Shown piece by piece: positions 50,148-58,251 of a stretch of DNA of 64,000 nucleotides. The DNA is from Nonomuraea sp. SYSU D8015 (GTDB lineage: Bacteria > Actinomycetota > Actinomycetes > Streptosporangiales > Streptosporangiaceae). The position numbers and the translations under genes are program-made. Within the stretch, counting starts at the first letter, position 1; every line of letters starts with the position of its first letter. The stretch spans positions 62,001 to 126,000 of the forward strand of contig NZ_VJYI01000018.1 in assembly GCF_008065375.1 (NCBI RefSeq), written 5' to 3'. The notes under the pieces are model-generated. The model saw only the letters and a program-made list of their open reading frames with translations, made no database searches and had not been told where the DNA came from.

Positions 50148-51644
50148 TCAACGGATCGCTGTCAGCGAGGCGGCCGCGGCTGGGGTGGTGCGGGGCGGGA
50201 TGGAGCGGAGGTTGAAGGCGTAGCGGGCGACGGAGTCGGCGATGGCGTCCGAGTCCACGTCCAGCGCCGTCGCATTCACGTTGGCGATCGTGTCGCACGC
50301 CTGGTGGTAGCAGGGGTCGTACGCTTGCCCGGCCGTCCCGCCGAACAGCGCCGCCTCCTCGGCCGTCTTGATGCCCTCGGCGCCGGTGAAGACGCCGCCC
50401 GCGGGGATGCCGACCGCGATGAACGGCCCGTAGTCCGAGCGGCCGTCGAAGTCGGTACCCACAGTGGACAGGTTGCGGGAGCCGAAGAACGCCTCGAACT
50501 GCTTCTCGATCTCGGCGGAGCCGGGCGGGCCGGCCGGGGCGCCGACGTTGTCGGAATTGTCCCCGTCGTACAGCTTGTAGGCGTAGTTCGGCGAGGCCAC
50601 CATGTCGAAGTTCAGATACAGACGGATCCGGTCCCGCTGCGCCTGCGACAGCGAGGCGACGTACTGGTCGGAGCCGAGCAGCCCGATCTCCTCGGCGGCC
50701 CAGAAGGCGAAGCGGACCTTGTTCTTGACCGGGTAGTACGCCATCTCCTCGGCGACCTCCAGGATCGCCGCGCTGCCCGAGCCGTTGTCGTTGATGCCGG
50801 GCCCTTCCGTCACGCTGTCGAGGTGGGCGCCGACCATGACGACGTTGCGCGGGTCGCCGAAGCGGCTCTCGGCTATCACGTTCTCGTCGGTGCCGAGCAC
50901 GAGGTTGGCGTCGACCTTGAGGTGCACGGTGGCGCCGGCCGTGCTGGCGAGCTCGTTGCCCACGGCGAAGTCGGCGAACACCATCGGAATCCCGGCCCGC
51001 CACTCGCCGATGTCCAGTGCGAACGCGTCGGTGCGCCCTGGCTGGCCCTCGTTGAACACGATGATCCCGGACGCGCCCGCGGCCTTCGCGTTCTGGACCT
51101 TGTTGACGAACGGGCAGGTGCCGCGCTGGATGAGCGCGATGCGCCCGGCCACGAACCCGGTGAAGTCGGACGCCTCGCAGCCGCTGGTCGAGGACGGCGT
51201 CGGCGCGGGCGGCAGGGTCAGGTCCACACCCTGGACCTGCGCGGTCACGTCACCCGAGGGGGAGGGCCGGAAGGTGAAGAAGTCCTCGTTCGGCACGTAC
51301 GTCTTCGCGCTCGGCGCGGTCAGCTCCAGTGTGGGCGGGCTGTTCTCGCTCCAGTTCTCGACGAAGTTGATCGGCTGGAGCGTGACCTTGTACCCGGCCT
51401 TGCGCAGCTTGCCGGCCACGTAGTCGCGGGAGGCGTCGTAGCCGCTGGTGCCGGCCGCGCGGTTGCCGCCGTTCGCGGTGGCGATGTCCTGGAACGCCTG
51501 CATGTGCTTGCTGACGTTGGCGCCCTTGACCTGCTTGACGAGCAGTTTGGCGAACGCGTCGTCCAGCCCGCCGGCGTTGGCCGGCGCGGCCGCGGCGATC
51601 GGCAGGGCGAGTGCCGTGATCAGTGCGATAGCCATTTTGCGCAT
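50148..51644 (-). CDS. Secreted M28-family zinc peptidase with inserted PA domain
   Basis: The protein has 498 residues, with AGGGGG upstream of ATG. The signal peptide MRKMAIALITALALPIAAAA is cut near ANAGG. Residues about 150-250 form a protease-associated (PA) domain (GRIALIQRGTCPFVNKVQNA, GASGIIVFNEGQPGRTD). The M28 catalytic domain repeats the ligand order: MVGAHLDSV, GINDNGSGS, AFWAAEEIG, YLNFDMVASP and CYHQAC. It shares GTDFDGRSDYGPFIAVGIPA with the convergent gene at 48237, so the two are paralogs from duplication and inversion. It is probably an aminopeptidase for extracellular peptides. Confidence 0.92.
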   Translation of the reverse strand: MRKMAIALITALALPIAAAAPANAGGLDDAFAKLLVKQVKGANVSKHMQAFQDIATANGGNRAAGTSGYDASRDYVAGKLRKAGYKVTLQPINFVENWSENSPPTLELTAPSAKTYVPNEDFFTFRPSPSGDVTAQVQGVDLTLPPAPTPSSTSGCEASDFTGFVAGRIALIQRGTCPFVNKVQNAKAAGASGIIVFNEGQPGRTDAFALDIGEWRAGIPMVFADFAVGNELASTAGATVHLKVDANLVLGTDENVIAESRFGDPRNVVMVGAHLDSVTEGPGINDNGSGSAAILEVAEEMAYYPVKNKVRFAFWAAEEIGLLGSDQYVASLSQAQRDRIRLYLNFDMVASPNYAYKLYDGDNSDNVGAPAGPPGSAEIEKQFEAFFGSRNLSTVGTDFDGRSDYGPFIAVGIPAGGVFTGAEGIKTAEEAALFGGTAGQAYDPCYHQACDTIANVNATALDVDSDAIADSVARYAFNLRSIPPRTTPAAAASLTAIR

Positions 51645-51780
51645 ACAAATCCCCCTGATAGGACAGGAAGGCGGGCAATTCCCCCGAGGCTCGCCGAACG
51701 CGAACTTAACGCGATTTCGTACCCTTGGGTAGACCCCGAATGCGCCGACTATTAGCCAAAGTCAGGACATTTACGCTTGG

Positions 51781-52761
51781 CTATTCTTGGCCGCGGCGGG
51801 CCCGAGCACGGCGTTTACCCTCGTGCATCGCCGCCACTCGGGCGATCGGGATCGTGTGCCCCTCCTCGATGAGGTCGGCCGGCAGCCGCTGCGGCGCGGG
51901 CATGGCCTCGGCCCACGGGTCGGCGTCCTTGAGCAGCCCGGCCGCCGTGTGAACGGTGAAGTCACGCGGCGACACCCGATCGAGGTCGGACCACGGGACA
52001 GGGAACGACACGGGCACGCCGGGCCGGATGCGCGGGCTGTAGGCGGCCACGACCGTGGCGCCGCCCGCCCTGGTCGAGTCGATGAACACCTTGCCCGCCC
52101 GGTCCTCCCGGATGAACGCCGTCGTGGCGACCGCGGGATCCAGCCGCTCGGCGCGGGCGCCCACCGCGCGGGTGGCCGCGGCCAGATCGTCCACGGCGGT
52201 GTCGGGCGGCACGGGCACGAACACGTGCACGCCCTTGGCCCCGCTGGTCTTGACCGCGCCGGCCAGCCCGCAGTCCGCCAGCGCCTGGCGTACTAGGAGG
52301 GCTCCCTGCACGGCCGGCCGGAAATCGTCACCGGGCGGGTCGAGGTCGAGCACCATGTGCGTCCAGTGGCCGCCGACGAACAGCGCCGGGTGGTATTCCA
52401 CTGCTCGCTGGTTGGCGAACCACAGCAGCGTCCGCCGGTCGTTGCACAGCGCGTACGTCACCTGCCTGCGCGACGCCTCAGCCCAGACGGAAATGGTCTC
52501 CATCCATTCGGGAGCGTATTTGGGCAGGTTCTTCTGCATGAAGGGTTCCTGCCCGGGGCGTACCCGCATGACGGAGAGTGCCCGGTCGCGCAGGACCGGG
52601 AGGATGCGATCGCCGACCGCGTCGAGGTAGTCGACCAGGTCGCGCTTGGTCGCGTCTGCGCCGTCGAACAGCGGTTGGTCGAGGTTGGTCAGCTTGACCC
52701 CGTCGCGCGTCTCATCGCCGGTCACCCGTCCTACGATATCCGGACCAATGGTCGAAACCAT
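51781..52761 (-). CDS. LigD-type polymerase/primase domain protein (NHEJ)
   Basis: The protein has 326 residues from the ATG at 52761, with GAGGTAA about 8 nt upstream. It matches the archaeo-eukaryotic primase-like polymerase domain of LigD: KRDLVDYLDAVGDRILPVLR, RTLLWFANQRAVEYHP, the catalytic Asp pair in HMVLDLDPPGDDF, KTSGAKGVHVFVPVP and FIDSTRAGGATVVAAYSPR. It adds nucleotides at DNA ends in non-homologous end joining, but no Ku or ligase gene is in the window. It is a stand-alone polymerase domain rather than a full three-domain LigD. Confidence 0.9.
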   Translation of the reverse strand: MVSTIGPDIVGRVTGDETRDGVKLTNLDQPLFDGADATKRDLVDYLDAVGDRILPVLRDRALSVMRVRPGQEPFMQKNLPKYAPEWMETISVWAEASRRQVTYALCNDRRTLLWFANQRAVEYHPALFVGGHWTHMVLDLDPPGDDFRPAVQGALLVRQALADCGLAGAVKTSGAKGVHVFVPVPPDTAVDDLAAATRAVGARAERLDPAVATTAFIREDRAGKVFIDSTRAGGATVVAAYSPRIRPGVPVSFPVPWSDLDRVSPRDFTVHTAAGLLKDADPWAEAMPAPQRLPADLIEEGHTIPIARVAAMHEGKRRARARRGQE

Positions 52762-52889
52762 GACCCGTTACCTCTACCTGACCCGCCACGGCCTCCTGCA
52801 CATGTCGGAAAGCCGCCGGCGACTACATCCCCTACCGGCCGGAGAAGAACGAGCTGCCCCGCGATACGGCGCGCTGGCTCATTCCCTGA
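52760..52889 (+). pseudogene. Remnant of a histidine-phosphatase (phosphoglycerate-mutase-family) gene
   Basis: The ATG at 52760 opens MTRYLYLTRHG, the signature N-terminus with the phosphohistidine RHG motif. After about 14 more codons the sequence switches frame to GDYIPYRPEKNELPRDTARW and a stop at 52887-52889, resembling an internal or late part of the same family. The whole middle is deleted and the frames differ, so the gene is dead. It overlaps the starts and ends of both minus-strand neighbours. Confidence 0.55.
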
Positions 52890-53532
52890 CCGCCGGCGAC
52901 GGCAGGCGCGCGGCCAGCGCCGCCGCACCCGCCCCGCCGACGCTGGGCAGGGCGGCCGGGCGCCCGCTCATCAGCAGGAGCAGCGCCTGGATGGGCCCTT
53001 CCACCAGGTCACCCTCCCCGACCACCCAGTCCACGTCGGTGGCGGCGAGCCGGAGCCCACGCAACCGCCGCTGCGGGTAGAAGGGAAAGCCCCGCTCCCA
53101 GATGTGGGTGGCGCAGGCGCGGGCCGGTTCGAGTGGCATGACCCGTTCGACGCCCAGGGGAACGGCGATGTCCTGTCCGTGGACGAGCGCGTCGAAGAGC
53201 GGGTCGAGCGGCTTGGTGGTCGGCGCCCGGCGGCGCGACGTGGCCGATTCGCGCACTTGGCCGGCGATCTCGTCGGGTGACAGCCCGGCGGCGTACCGCA
53301 CCGCGCTGTCCCGCACCATGCGGTTGAAGTCGCCGCGCGCCCGCACGAACTCGGCCAGCGCCTTCGGGACGCTCACCCGGGTGGCGAGCGCCAGGTGGGC
53401 GGCCACGTCGCGCACCCGCCAGCCCCCGCACAGCGACGGACGCTCCCACTCGTCGGCCGACAGCGAGCCGAGCAGGTCGGCCAGGCCGCGCCGCTCGGTC
53501 TCCAGGGCAGCCCAGATCTCGTCCTGGTTCAT
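52879..53532 (-). CDS. Maleylpyruvate-isomerase-family mycothiol-dependent enzyme
   Basis: The protein has 217 residues. It has the DinB-like four-helix start (IWAALETERRGLADLLGSLS, then WERPSLCGGWRVRDVAAHLA), the TIGR03083 pattern with the metal-binding His of VAAHLA. The family includes mycothiol-dependent maleylpyruvate isomerase and mycothiol S-transferases. Presence of mshD in the window supports mycothiol use by this organism. The gene is divergent from a MarR regulator with two operator-like palindromes in between, so it may be the regulated target. Confidence 0.85.
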   Translation of the reverse strand: MNQDEIWAALETERRGLADLLGSLSADEWERPSLCGGWRVRDVAAHLALATRVSVPKALAEFVRARGDFNRMVRDSAVRYAAGLSPDEIAGQVRESATSRRRAPTTKPLDPLFDALVHGQDIAVPLGVERVMPLEPARACATHIWERGFPFYPQRRLRGLRLAATDVDWVVGEGDLVEGPIQALLLLMSGRPAALPSVGGAGAAALAARLPSPAVRE

Positions 53533-53551
53533 CGCCCACCCTCCGATTTGC

Positions 53552-53580
53552 TAAGGTGGCCTTAATATAAGGCAGCCTTA
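53552..53580. promoter_or_regulatory. Twin TAAGG-N3-CCTTA palindromes in a divergent promoter
   Basis: Two 13-bp palindromes, TAAGG-tgg-CCTTA (53552-53564) and TAAGG-cag-CCTTA (53568-53580), have centres 16 bp apart. They lie between the mycothiol-type enzyme gene and the MarR gene, the usual place for a MarR autoregulatory operator. The intervening TTAATATAA provides -10-like sequence. Confidence 0.7.
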
Positions 53581-53598
53581 ACAATTGGAGAAGACCCT

Positions 53599-54024
53599 GT
53601 GGCCGCCACTCATCCGCCGCACGTCGTGGCCCTGCTCTACGAGGCGTACCTGCGCCTCCAGAACGTCGTGCTGGAGGCCGCCAGAGCGTACGACCCGAAC
53701 ATCCGGCCCGCGCACTCGGCGGTGTTCTTCCACATGGAGCACGACGGCATCCGGCTGAGCAGGCTCGCGGAGAAGGCCCAGATGACCCCCCAGGCGATGG
53801 GCGCGCTGGTCGACGACCTGGAGAGGCTCGGCTACCTCCGACGGGTGCCCGATCCGGACGACCGGCGAGCCAAGCTCATCGTCATCACCGAGCAGGGCGA
53901 CGAGGCGCTGAAGGTCGGCTACGCCACGATCGACGACGTGGAGCGCCGGGTGGCGGCGCTGCTCGGCGAGGACGGCCTCGCCGAGCTGAACGCCACGCTG
54001 GGCCGCATCATCAGCGCGTTCTAG
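53599..54024 (+). CDS. MarR-family transcriptional regulator
   Basis: The protein has 141 residues from a GTG start preceded by GGAGAAGA. It has the winged-helix MarR core: IRLSRLAEKAQMTPQAMGAL as recognition region, and DLERLGYLRRVPDPDDRRAK with the wing motif DDRR. MarR dimers usually repress their own divergent unit and are released by phenolic or oxidising ligands. The operator candidates lie directly upstream. The 3' end overlaps the cstA 3' end by 4 bp. Confidence 0.92.
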   Translation: MAATHPPHVVALLYEAYLRLQNVVLEAARAYDPNIRPAHSAVFFHMEHDGIRLSRLAEKAQMTPQAMGALVDDLERLGYLRRVPDPDDRRAKLIVITEQGDEALKVGYATIDDVERRVAALLGEDGLAELNATLGRIISAF

Positions 54025-56144
54025 CCGGACGACCCGGCCTTGGCCATCATCTCCTTCTCCTCGCGGGTGGCGATGAGGCCGGACGGCGCGAGAAGCTTCG
54101 ACTCCTCGAACGGCGCCTCGGTGGTCGGCAACGGCTCCCGCGCCCTGATCGCCTTGACCCATATTCGGGCCGCGTCCAGGATGACGATGATGATCATGAC
54201 GGCGAACAGCGCCGCCAGGATGCCGTCCACGGTGGAGTTGATGACGATCTGCCGCATCGCATCCATGGACTTGGCCGGGGCGAGCAACTGCCCCTGGTCG
54301 AGCGCGGCCTGGTAGCGGTCGCGCTGGGCGAAGAAGCCGAGCCCCGGGTCGGGCGAGAACACCTTCTGGTAGCTGGCCGTGAGCGTGACGGCGACGTCCC
54401 AGGCCAGCGGCACCGCCGTCACCCAGGCCCATTTCAGCCGCCCGCTCTTGATCAGCAGGGTCGTGGCCACGGTGAGCGCCACCGCCGCGAGCAACTGGTT
54501 GGCGATGCCGAAGAGCGGAAAGAGCTGGTTGATGCCGCCGAGCGGGTCGTTGACGCCCTGGTAGAGGAAGTAGCCCCAGGCCGCCACGACGATCGCGCTG
54601 GCCGCCACCAGCCCCGGCCACCAGCTCACCCGCCCTATCGGCTTCCAGACGTTGCCCAGAGTGTCCTGGAGCATGAAGCGGCCCACCCGGGTGCCCGCGT
54701 CGACGGTGGTGAGGATGAACAGCGCCTCGAACATGATCGCGAAGTGGTACCAGAACGCCTGCAGCCCCGCTCCCCCGAGGAACCCGGAGAAGATCTGCGA
54801 GATGCCCACGGCCAGCGTGGGCGCGCCACCGGTCCGGGCGACGAGCGTCTGCTCCTGTACGGCCGCCGCCGCGGCCTGCAACTGCTCGGGCGTGATCACG
54901 AAGCCCATGTTGGTGACCGCCTCGGCGGCGGTCTGGACGGTGGTCCCGACGACGCCGGCGGGCGAGTTCATGGCGAAGTAGAGCCCCGGGGACAGCACGC
55001 AGGCCGCCGTGATGGCCATGACGGCGACGAACGACTCCATCAACATGGAGCCGTACCCGATCATCCGGACCTGGGTCTCCTTCTGGATCATCTTGGGCGT
55101 GGTGCCGGAGGAGATCAGCGAGTGGAACCCCGACAACGCCCCGCAGGCGATGATGATGAACACGAACGGGAACAGCGATCCCGCGAACACCGGCCCCTTA
55201 CCGCTGAAGGCGAAGTCGGTGAAGGCGGTGGTCTGCAGCGGCGGCAGCGTGACGGCGATGCCGATCGCGATCAGCACGATGGTGCCGATCTTCATGAACG
55301 TCGACAGATAGTCACGCGGCGCGAGCAGCATCCACACGGGCAGCACGGCGGCGACGAAGCCGTACGCGATCAGCCACAACGCCAGCGCGGACGGGCTCAG
55401 CGTGAAGATCGGCGCCCAGCTGGACTCCTGCACCCAGCCGCCCGCCACGATCGCCAGGATCAGCAGCCCGACGCCGATCACGCTGGTCTCGACGACCTTG
55501 CCGGGCCGGATCACCCGCAGGTAGAAGCCCATGAACAGGGCGATCGGGATGGTCATCGCAATGGAGAAGACGCCCCACGGCGACTGCGCGAGCGCGTTGA
55601 CGACCACGAGCGCCAGCACCGCCAGCAGGATGATCATGATGGCGAAGACCGCGACGAGCGCCGCCGCGCCGCCGACCGGCCCGATCTCCTCACGCGCCAT
55701 CTGGCCGAGGCTGCGGCCGTTGCGCCGCATCGAGAAGAACAGGATCACCATGTCCTGTACGGCCCCGGCGAAGATCACGCCCGCGATGATCCAGATGGTG
55801 CCGGGCAGGTAGCCCATCTGGGCCGCCAGCACCGGCCCGACCAGCGGCCCCGCCCCTGCGATGGCGGCGAAGTGGTGCCCGAACAGGATCCGCCGATCCG
55901 TCGGGTGATAGTCGATGCCGTTGTTGAGCCGCTCGGCCGGAGTGGCGCGGCGGTCGTCGGCCCGCAGCACCTTGCGCACGATGAAGCGGGCGTAGAACCG
56001 ATAGGCGATGGCGTACGAGCCGAGCGCGGCGCACAGGAGCCACACCGCGTTGACGTTCTCACCTCTGGACAGGGCGAGCACCGCCCACCCGACAGCACCC
56101 ACGACGGCGACGAGCGTCCAGATGATGACCGAGCGCAGCTTCAC
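54021..56144 (-). CDS. cstA: CstA-family peptide/pyruvate transporter
   Basis: The protein has 707 residues from a GTG start with GGGAGGTAACC upstream. It has about 16-18 membrane helices. CstA hallmarks are present: HPTDRRILFGHHFAAIAGAG and PLVGPVLAAQMGYLPGTIW near the start, VFIIIACGALSGFHSLISSG with TTPKMIQKET, and the C-terminal LFPLFGIANQLLAAVALTVA. CstA proteins take up peptides or pyruvate on carbon starvation. The usual partner YbdD is not seen. Instead a cysteine-containing small protein is encoded 3 nt upstream. Confidence 0.93.
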   Translation of the reverse strand: MKLRSVIIWTLVAVVGAVGWAVLALSRGENVNAVWLLCAALGSYAIAYRFYARFIVRKVLRADDRRATPAERLNNGIDYHPTDRRILFGHHFAAIAGAGPLVGPVLAAQMGYLPGTIWIIAGVIFAGAVQDMVILFFSMRRNGRSLGQMAREEIGPVGGAAALVAVFAIMIILLAVLALVVVNALAQSPWGVFSIAMTIPIALFMGFYLRVIRPGKVVETSVIGVGLLILAIVAGGWVQESSWAPIFTLSPSALALWLIAYGFVAAVLPVWMLLAPRDYLSTFMKIGTIVLIAIGIAVTLPPLQTTAFTDFAFSGKGPVFAGSLFPFVFIIIACGALSGFHSLISSGTTPKMIQKETQVRMIGYGSMLMESFVAVMAITAACVLSPGLYFAMNSPAGVVGTTVQTAAEAVTNMGFVITPEQLQAAAAAVQEQTLVARTGGAPTLAVGISQIFSGFLGGAGLQAFWYHFAIMFEALFILTTVDAGTRVGRFMLQDTLGNVWKPIGRVSWWPGLVAASAIVVAAWGYFLYQGVNDPLGGINQLFPLFGIANQLLAAVALTVATTLLIKSGRLKWAWVTAVPLAWDVAVTLTASYQKVFSPDPGLGFFAQRDRYQAALDQGQLLAPAKSMDAMRQIVINSTVDGILAALFAVMIIIVILDAARIWVKAIRAREPLPTTEAPFEESKLLAPSGLIATREEKEMMAKAGSSG

Positions 56145-56147
56145 CGG

Positions 56148-56486
56148 TTACCTCCCAGATAGAGGGCCATATAGAGGCCGCCCCAGGCAGCAGCGCAGTC
56201 CGGCGTCCGGCGGCAGATCGGAGGTGAAGCGCCGCCAGCGCCACAGCGGACGGCAGTCGATCGTCACCGGAAGCTCGGCAAGATGCACCCAGGCGGTCGG
56301 ATGCGCGTACACCAGATCGCTTTCGAGGCTGCGCGCCCGCTTGGGAAGCCGGGAGCGGCGCAGTGGCCTGACCGAGAACTCGCCGGCGTCCGCACAGCAG
56401 AGGCCGGTCACGTGCCAGTCGAAGAAGACCACCTCGTCGTCGCGCAGCGCTTCACGGGCCGCGGGCGTGAGCGTGATACGGGGCAT
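56148..56486 (-). CDS. Small cysteine-rich protein co-transcribed with cstA
   Basis: The protein has 112 residues from an ATG with CAGGAG 6 nt upstream. It contains FFDWHVTGLCCADAGEFSVR and PPDAGLRCCLGRPLYG, two Cys-Cys pairs separated by about 60 residues, and WVHLAELPVTIDCRPLWRWR. I do not recognise it. Paired vicinal cysteines suggest a metal site or redox function. The stop is 3 nt from the cstA start, so it is translated from the same mRNA. Confidence 0.7.
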   Translation of the reverse strand: MPRITLTPAAREALRDDEVVFFDWHVTGLCCADAGEFSVRPLRRSRLPKRARSLESDLVYAHPTAWVHLAELPVTIDCRPLWRWRRFTSDLPPDAGLRCCLGRPLYGPLSGR

Positions 56487-56571
56487 CTGTGGCTCCTGAA
56501 AATCAGGTAGCTCAGAAAATTAACGTCGGCCTTACCCGGTGTAGTGGCCGTTGAAACGCTTGCCGCCGCGC

Positions 56572-56584
56572 CTGAAAGTTTCAG
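56572..56584. promoter_or_regulatory. Palindrome of LacI-type operator form
   Basis: CTGAAA-G-TTTCAG is a perfect 13-bp palindrome with a central G, similar to GAAAGTTTC operators of LacI-type sugar regulators in actinomycetes. It sits 146 bp upstream of a small secreted-protein gene and no sugar gene is near. Confidence 0.45.
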
Positions 56585-56729
56585 CGTTACAGCCGCGGAT
56601 CGCGGCAGGTCACGGCCGATCCGGCCGCCGGAGCCCCGCCCCCGGGCGGCCGTGACGCTCTGCGAAGGGCAGCCCGTGGGTCACAATCGCGGCGATACCC
56701 CGGCTCCCCGTCCCGCCGCAGGAGGATCG

Positions 56730-56945
56730 ATGCGCAAGGCGCGTGCTCTGCTCGTCTCGGCCGTCCTGGCCACCGGGCTGTTGTCGTCGGTCAACGCCGC
56801 CCCGGCGCTCGCCGCGGAGCAGCTGCGCGGCGTCTATTACGACTACCTGGACTGCGAGCGGGCCGGACGGTACGGCTACGACCAAGGGTGGTGGGGCTAC
56901 TGGAGGTGCGTGGGTCAGTACAACTACTACTTCCTCTATGCGTGA
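56730..56945 (+). CDS. Small secreted aromatic-rich protein
   Basis: The protein has 71 residues from an ATG with GGAGG 4 nt upstream. A clear Sec signal peptide (RKARALLVSAVLATGLLSSV, cleaved after ALA) is followed by a mature part of about 42 residues rich in Tyr, Trp and Gly, with two Cys (LDCERAGRYGYDQGWWGYW, RCVGQYNYY). Such short proteins are common in actinomycetes and of unknown role, perhaps cell-surface or antimicrobial. A strong terminator follows. Confidence 0.8.
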   Translation: MRKARALLVSAVLATGLLSSVNAAPALAAEQLRGVYYDYLDCERAGRYGYDQGWWGYWRCVGQYNYYFLYA

Positions 56946-56957
56946 TTCCAGGGAGCA

Positions 56958-56997
56958 GACGCGCCCCTGGCCCGGGCGAGCGGGCCAGGGGCGCGTC
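56958..56997. terminator. 17-bp GC-rich hairpin terminator between convergent genes
   Basis: GACGCGCCCCTGGCCCG and CGGGCCAGGGGCGCGTC pair perfectly around GGCGAG, between the small secreted-protein gene and the GNAT gene. Probably bidirectional. Confidence 0.9.
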
Positions 56998-57010
56998 GCC
57001 GTCCCGCCGC

Positions 57011-57550
57011 TCAGGTAGCGGGTTCGTCGTCCCAGTCGGGCGGGGTGACGGTACCGGACACCCAGTCACGGCGGAGGATCGCGTACGCGACCGCGTCGTG
57101 GCGCGTCCCGCCCGGGGCCGGCCAGGCCTCCCGGTAGTGGGCCTCCTTCACGTACCCGCTCCTGCGGAACACCGCTCGCATCGCGTGGTTGTCGCGGCGC
57201 GTGTGGCCCTCGATGCGGAGCACATCGGGCAGCTCGGTGAAGAGGTGGCGGGTGAGCCAGGCGACGGCCTCCGTGCCGAGCCCGCGCCCGCGCCACGCCT
57301 TGCGTATCCGCAGGTCGAACATGGGTGTGTCGTCGGCGAGGTCCTGCAGCCGGACCAGCCCCGCCCGCTCGCCGTCCGCCAGCACCCAGAACGTCCGCTC
57401 CTCCTCGTCGTCGTTGCGGCCCTCGGCGTGCCGTCGGGCGATGGTCTCGCGGTCCTGCGTGCCCGCGTGGTAGGGCCATTCCTCGCCCGTCAGGAAGTCG
57501 GCGAGCGCGTCGCCGTCTCCGGCGGAGATCTTCGTGAACTCGATGTGCAT
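57011..57550 (-). CDS. GNAT-family N-acetyltransferase (RimL-like)
   Basis: The protein has 179 residues from the ATG at 57550; an upstream in-frame start at 57586 adds a basic 12-residue extension that is less likely. GNAT motifs: DLRIRKAWRGRGLGTEAVAW is the acetyl-CoA pyrophosphate loop (R/Q-x-x-G-x-G/A), and LRIEGHTRRDNHAMRAVFRR is the RimL-type motif B. It probably acetylates a protein N-terminus or small amine. Single gene. Confidence 0.88.
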   Translation of the reverse strand: MHIEFTKISAGDGDALADFLTGEEWPYHAGTQDRETIARRHAEGRNDDEEERTFWVLADGERAGLVRLQDLADDTPMFDLRIRKAWRGRGLGTEAVAWLTRHLFTELPDVLRIEGHTRRDNHAMRAVFRRSGYVKEAHYREAWPAPGGTRHDAVAYAILRRDWVSGTVTPPDWDDEPAT

Positions 57551-57582
57551 CCGCCGAGGATGATCGCCGGACGGTCTTCCGG

Positions 57583-58251
57583 TCAAAGGGATTTCGCGGC
57601 CCCCGCGATCAGCCGCGCGACCTCCTCAGGCGACTCCATGTGCACGTAGTGGCCGGTGGGCAGGTCGGCCAGGGTCAGGAGGGGTGTGGCCGCGGCGGTC
57701 GCGGCGAGCTCTCTGGCGAAGCCGCGCCGATAGGCGGTGAACACCTCTGCGACGTCCGGTGGCAACAACTCCTCCAGGTCCGTCGCGGTCGAGGAGACCA
57801 CCAGCAACGGACACCGCGCCGCCCGGTACGTCGCGAACAGGTCGAGCACATCCATCTCGGCGACCAGGTGCGCCACGGCCGGATCGGTGGCCTCCGCGGT
57901 GAGGAAGTCACGCATGATCCGCTCGCCCTCGACGGGGTCGATCCCCTCGTACGGACCGGTCGGGTTCGTGTGCCCGTCGAGGTTGACGGCCAGCGGACAC
58001 TCGGGATGCTCGGTCGCCCAGAGAGCGGCGACCAGCCCGCCCAGCGAGTGCCCGGCCACGGCGGGCCGGTCCATGCCGTGCTCCTCGATCGCCGCCGCCA
58101 CGGCGGCCAGCGCGCCCGGCCACGACCATGTGCCCATCTCGGGCAGGTCGACCGCCACCGTGCGCAGACCCGCCGCCTGCAGGAACGGCATCGCCCGCGT
58201 CCAGTCACGGCTCGTCCGGCCGCCGCCGGGAAGCAGCAGAATCTCACGCAT
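57583..58251 (-). CDS. Alpha/beta-hydrolase
   Basis: The protein has 222 residues from the ATG at 58251, which overlaps the upstream NUDIX stop by 8 nt, so the two are translated together. Hydrolase features: EILLLPGGGRTSRDW (oxyanion), AVAGHSLGGLVAALWA (nucleophile Ser in GHSLG), the acid in AEMDVLDLF or a nearby strand, and LPTGHYVHMESPEEVARLI with the catalytic His. Substrate unknown. Confidence 0.9.
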   Translation of the reverse strand: MREILLLPGGGRTSRDWTRAMPFLQAAGLRTVAVDLPEMGTWSWPGALAAVAAAIEEHGMDRPAVAGHSLGGLVAALWATEHPECPLAVNLDGHTNPTGPYEGIDPVEGERIMRDFLTAEATDPAVAHLVAEMDVLDLFATYRAARCPLLVVSSTATDLEELLPPDVAEVFTAYRRGFARELAATAAATPLLTLADLPTGHYVHMESPEEVARLIAGAAKSL

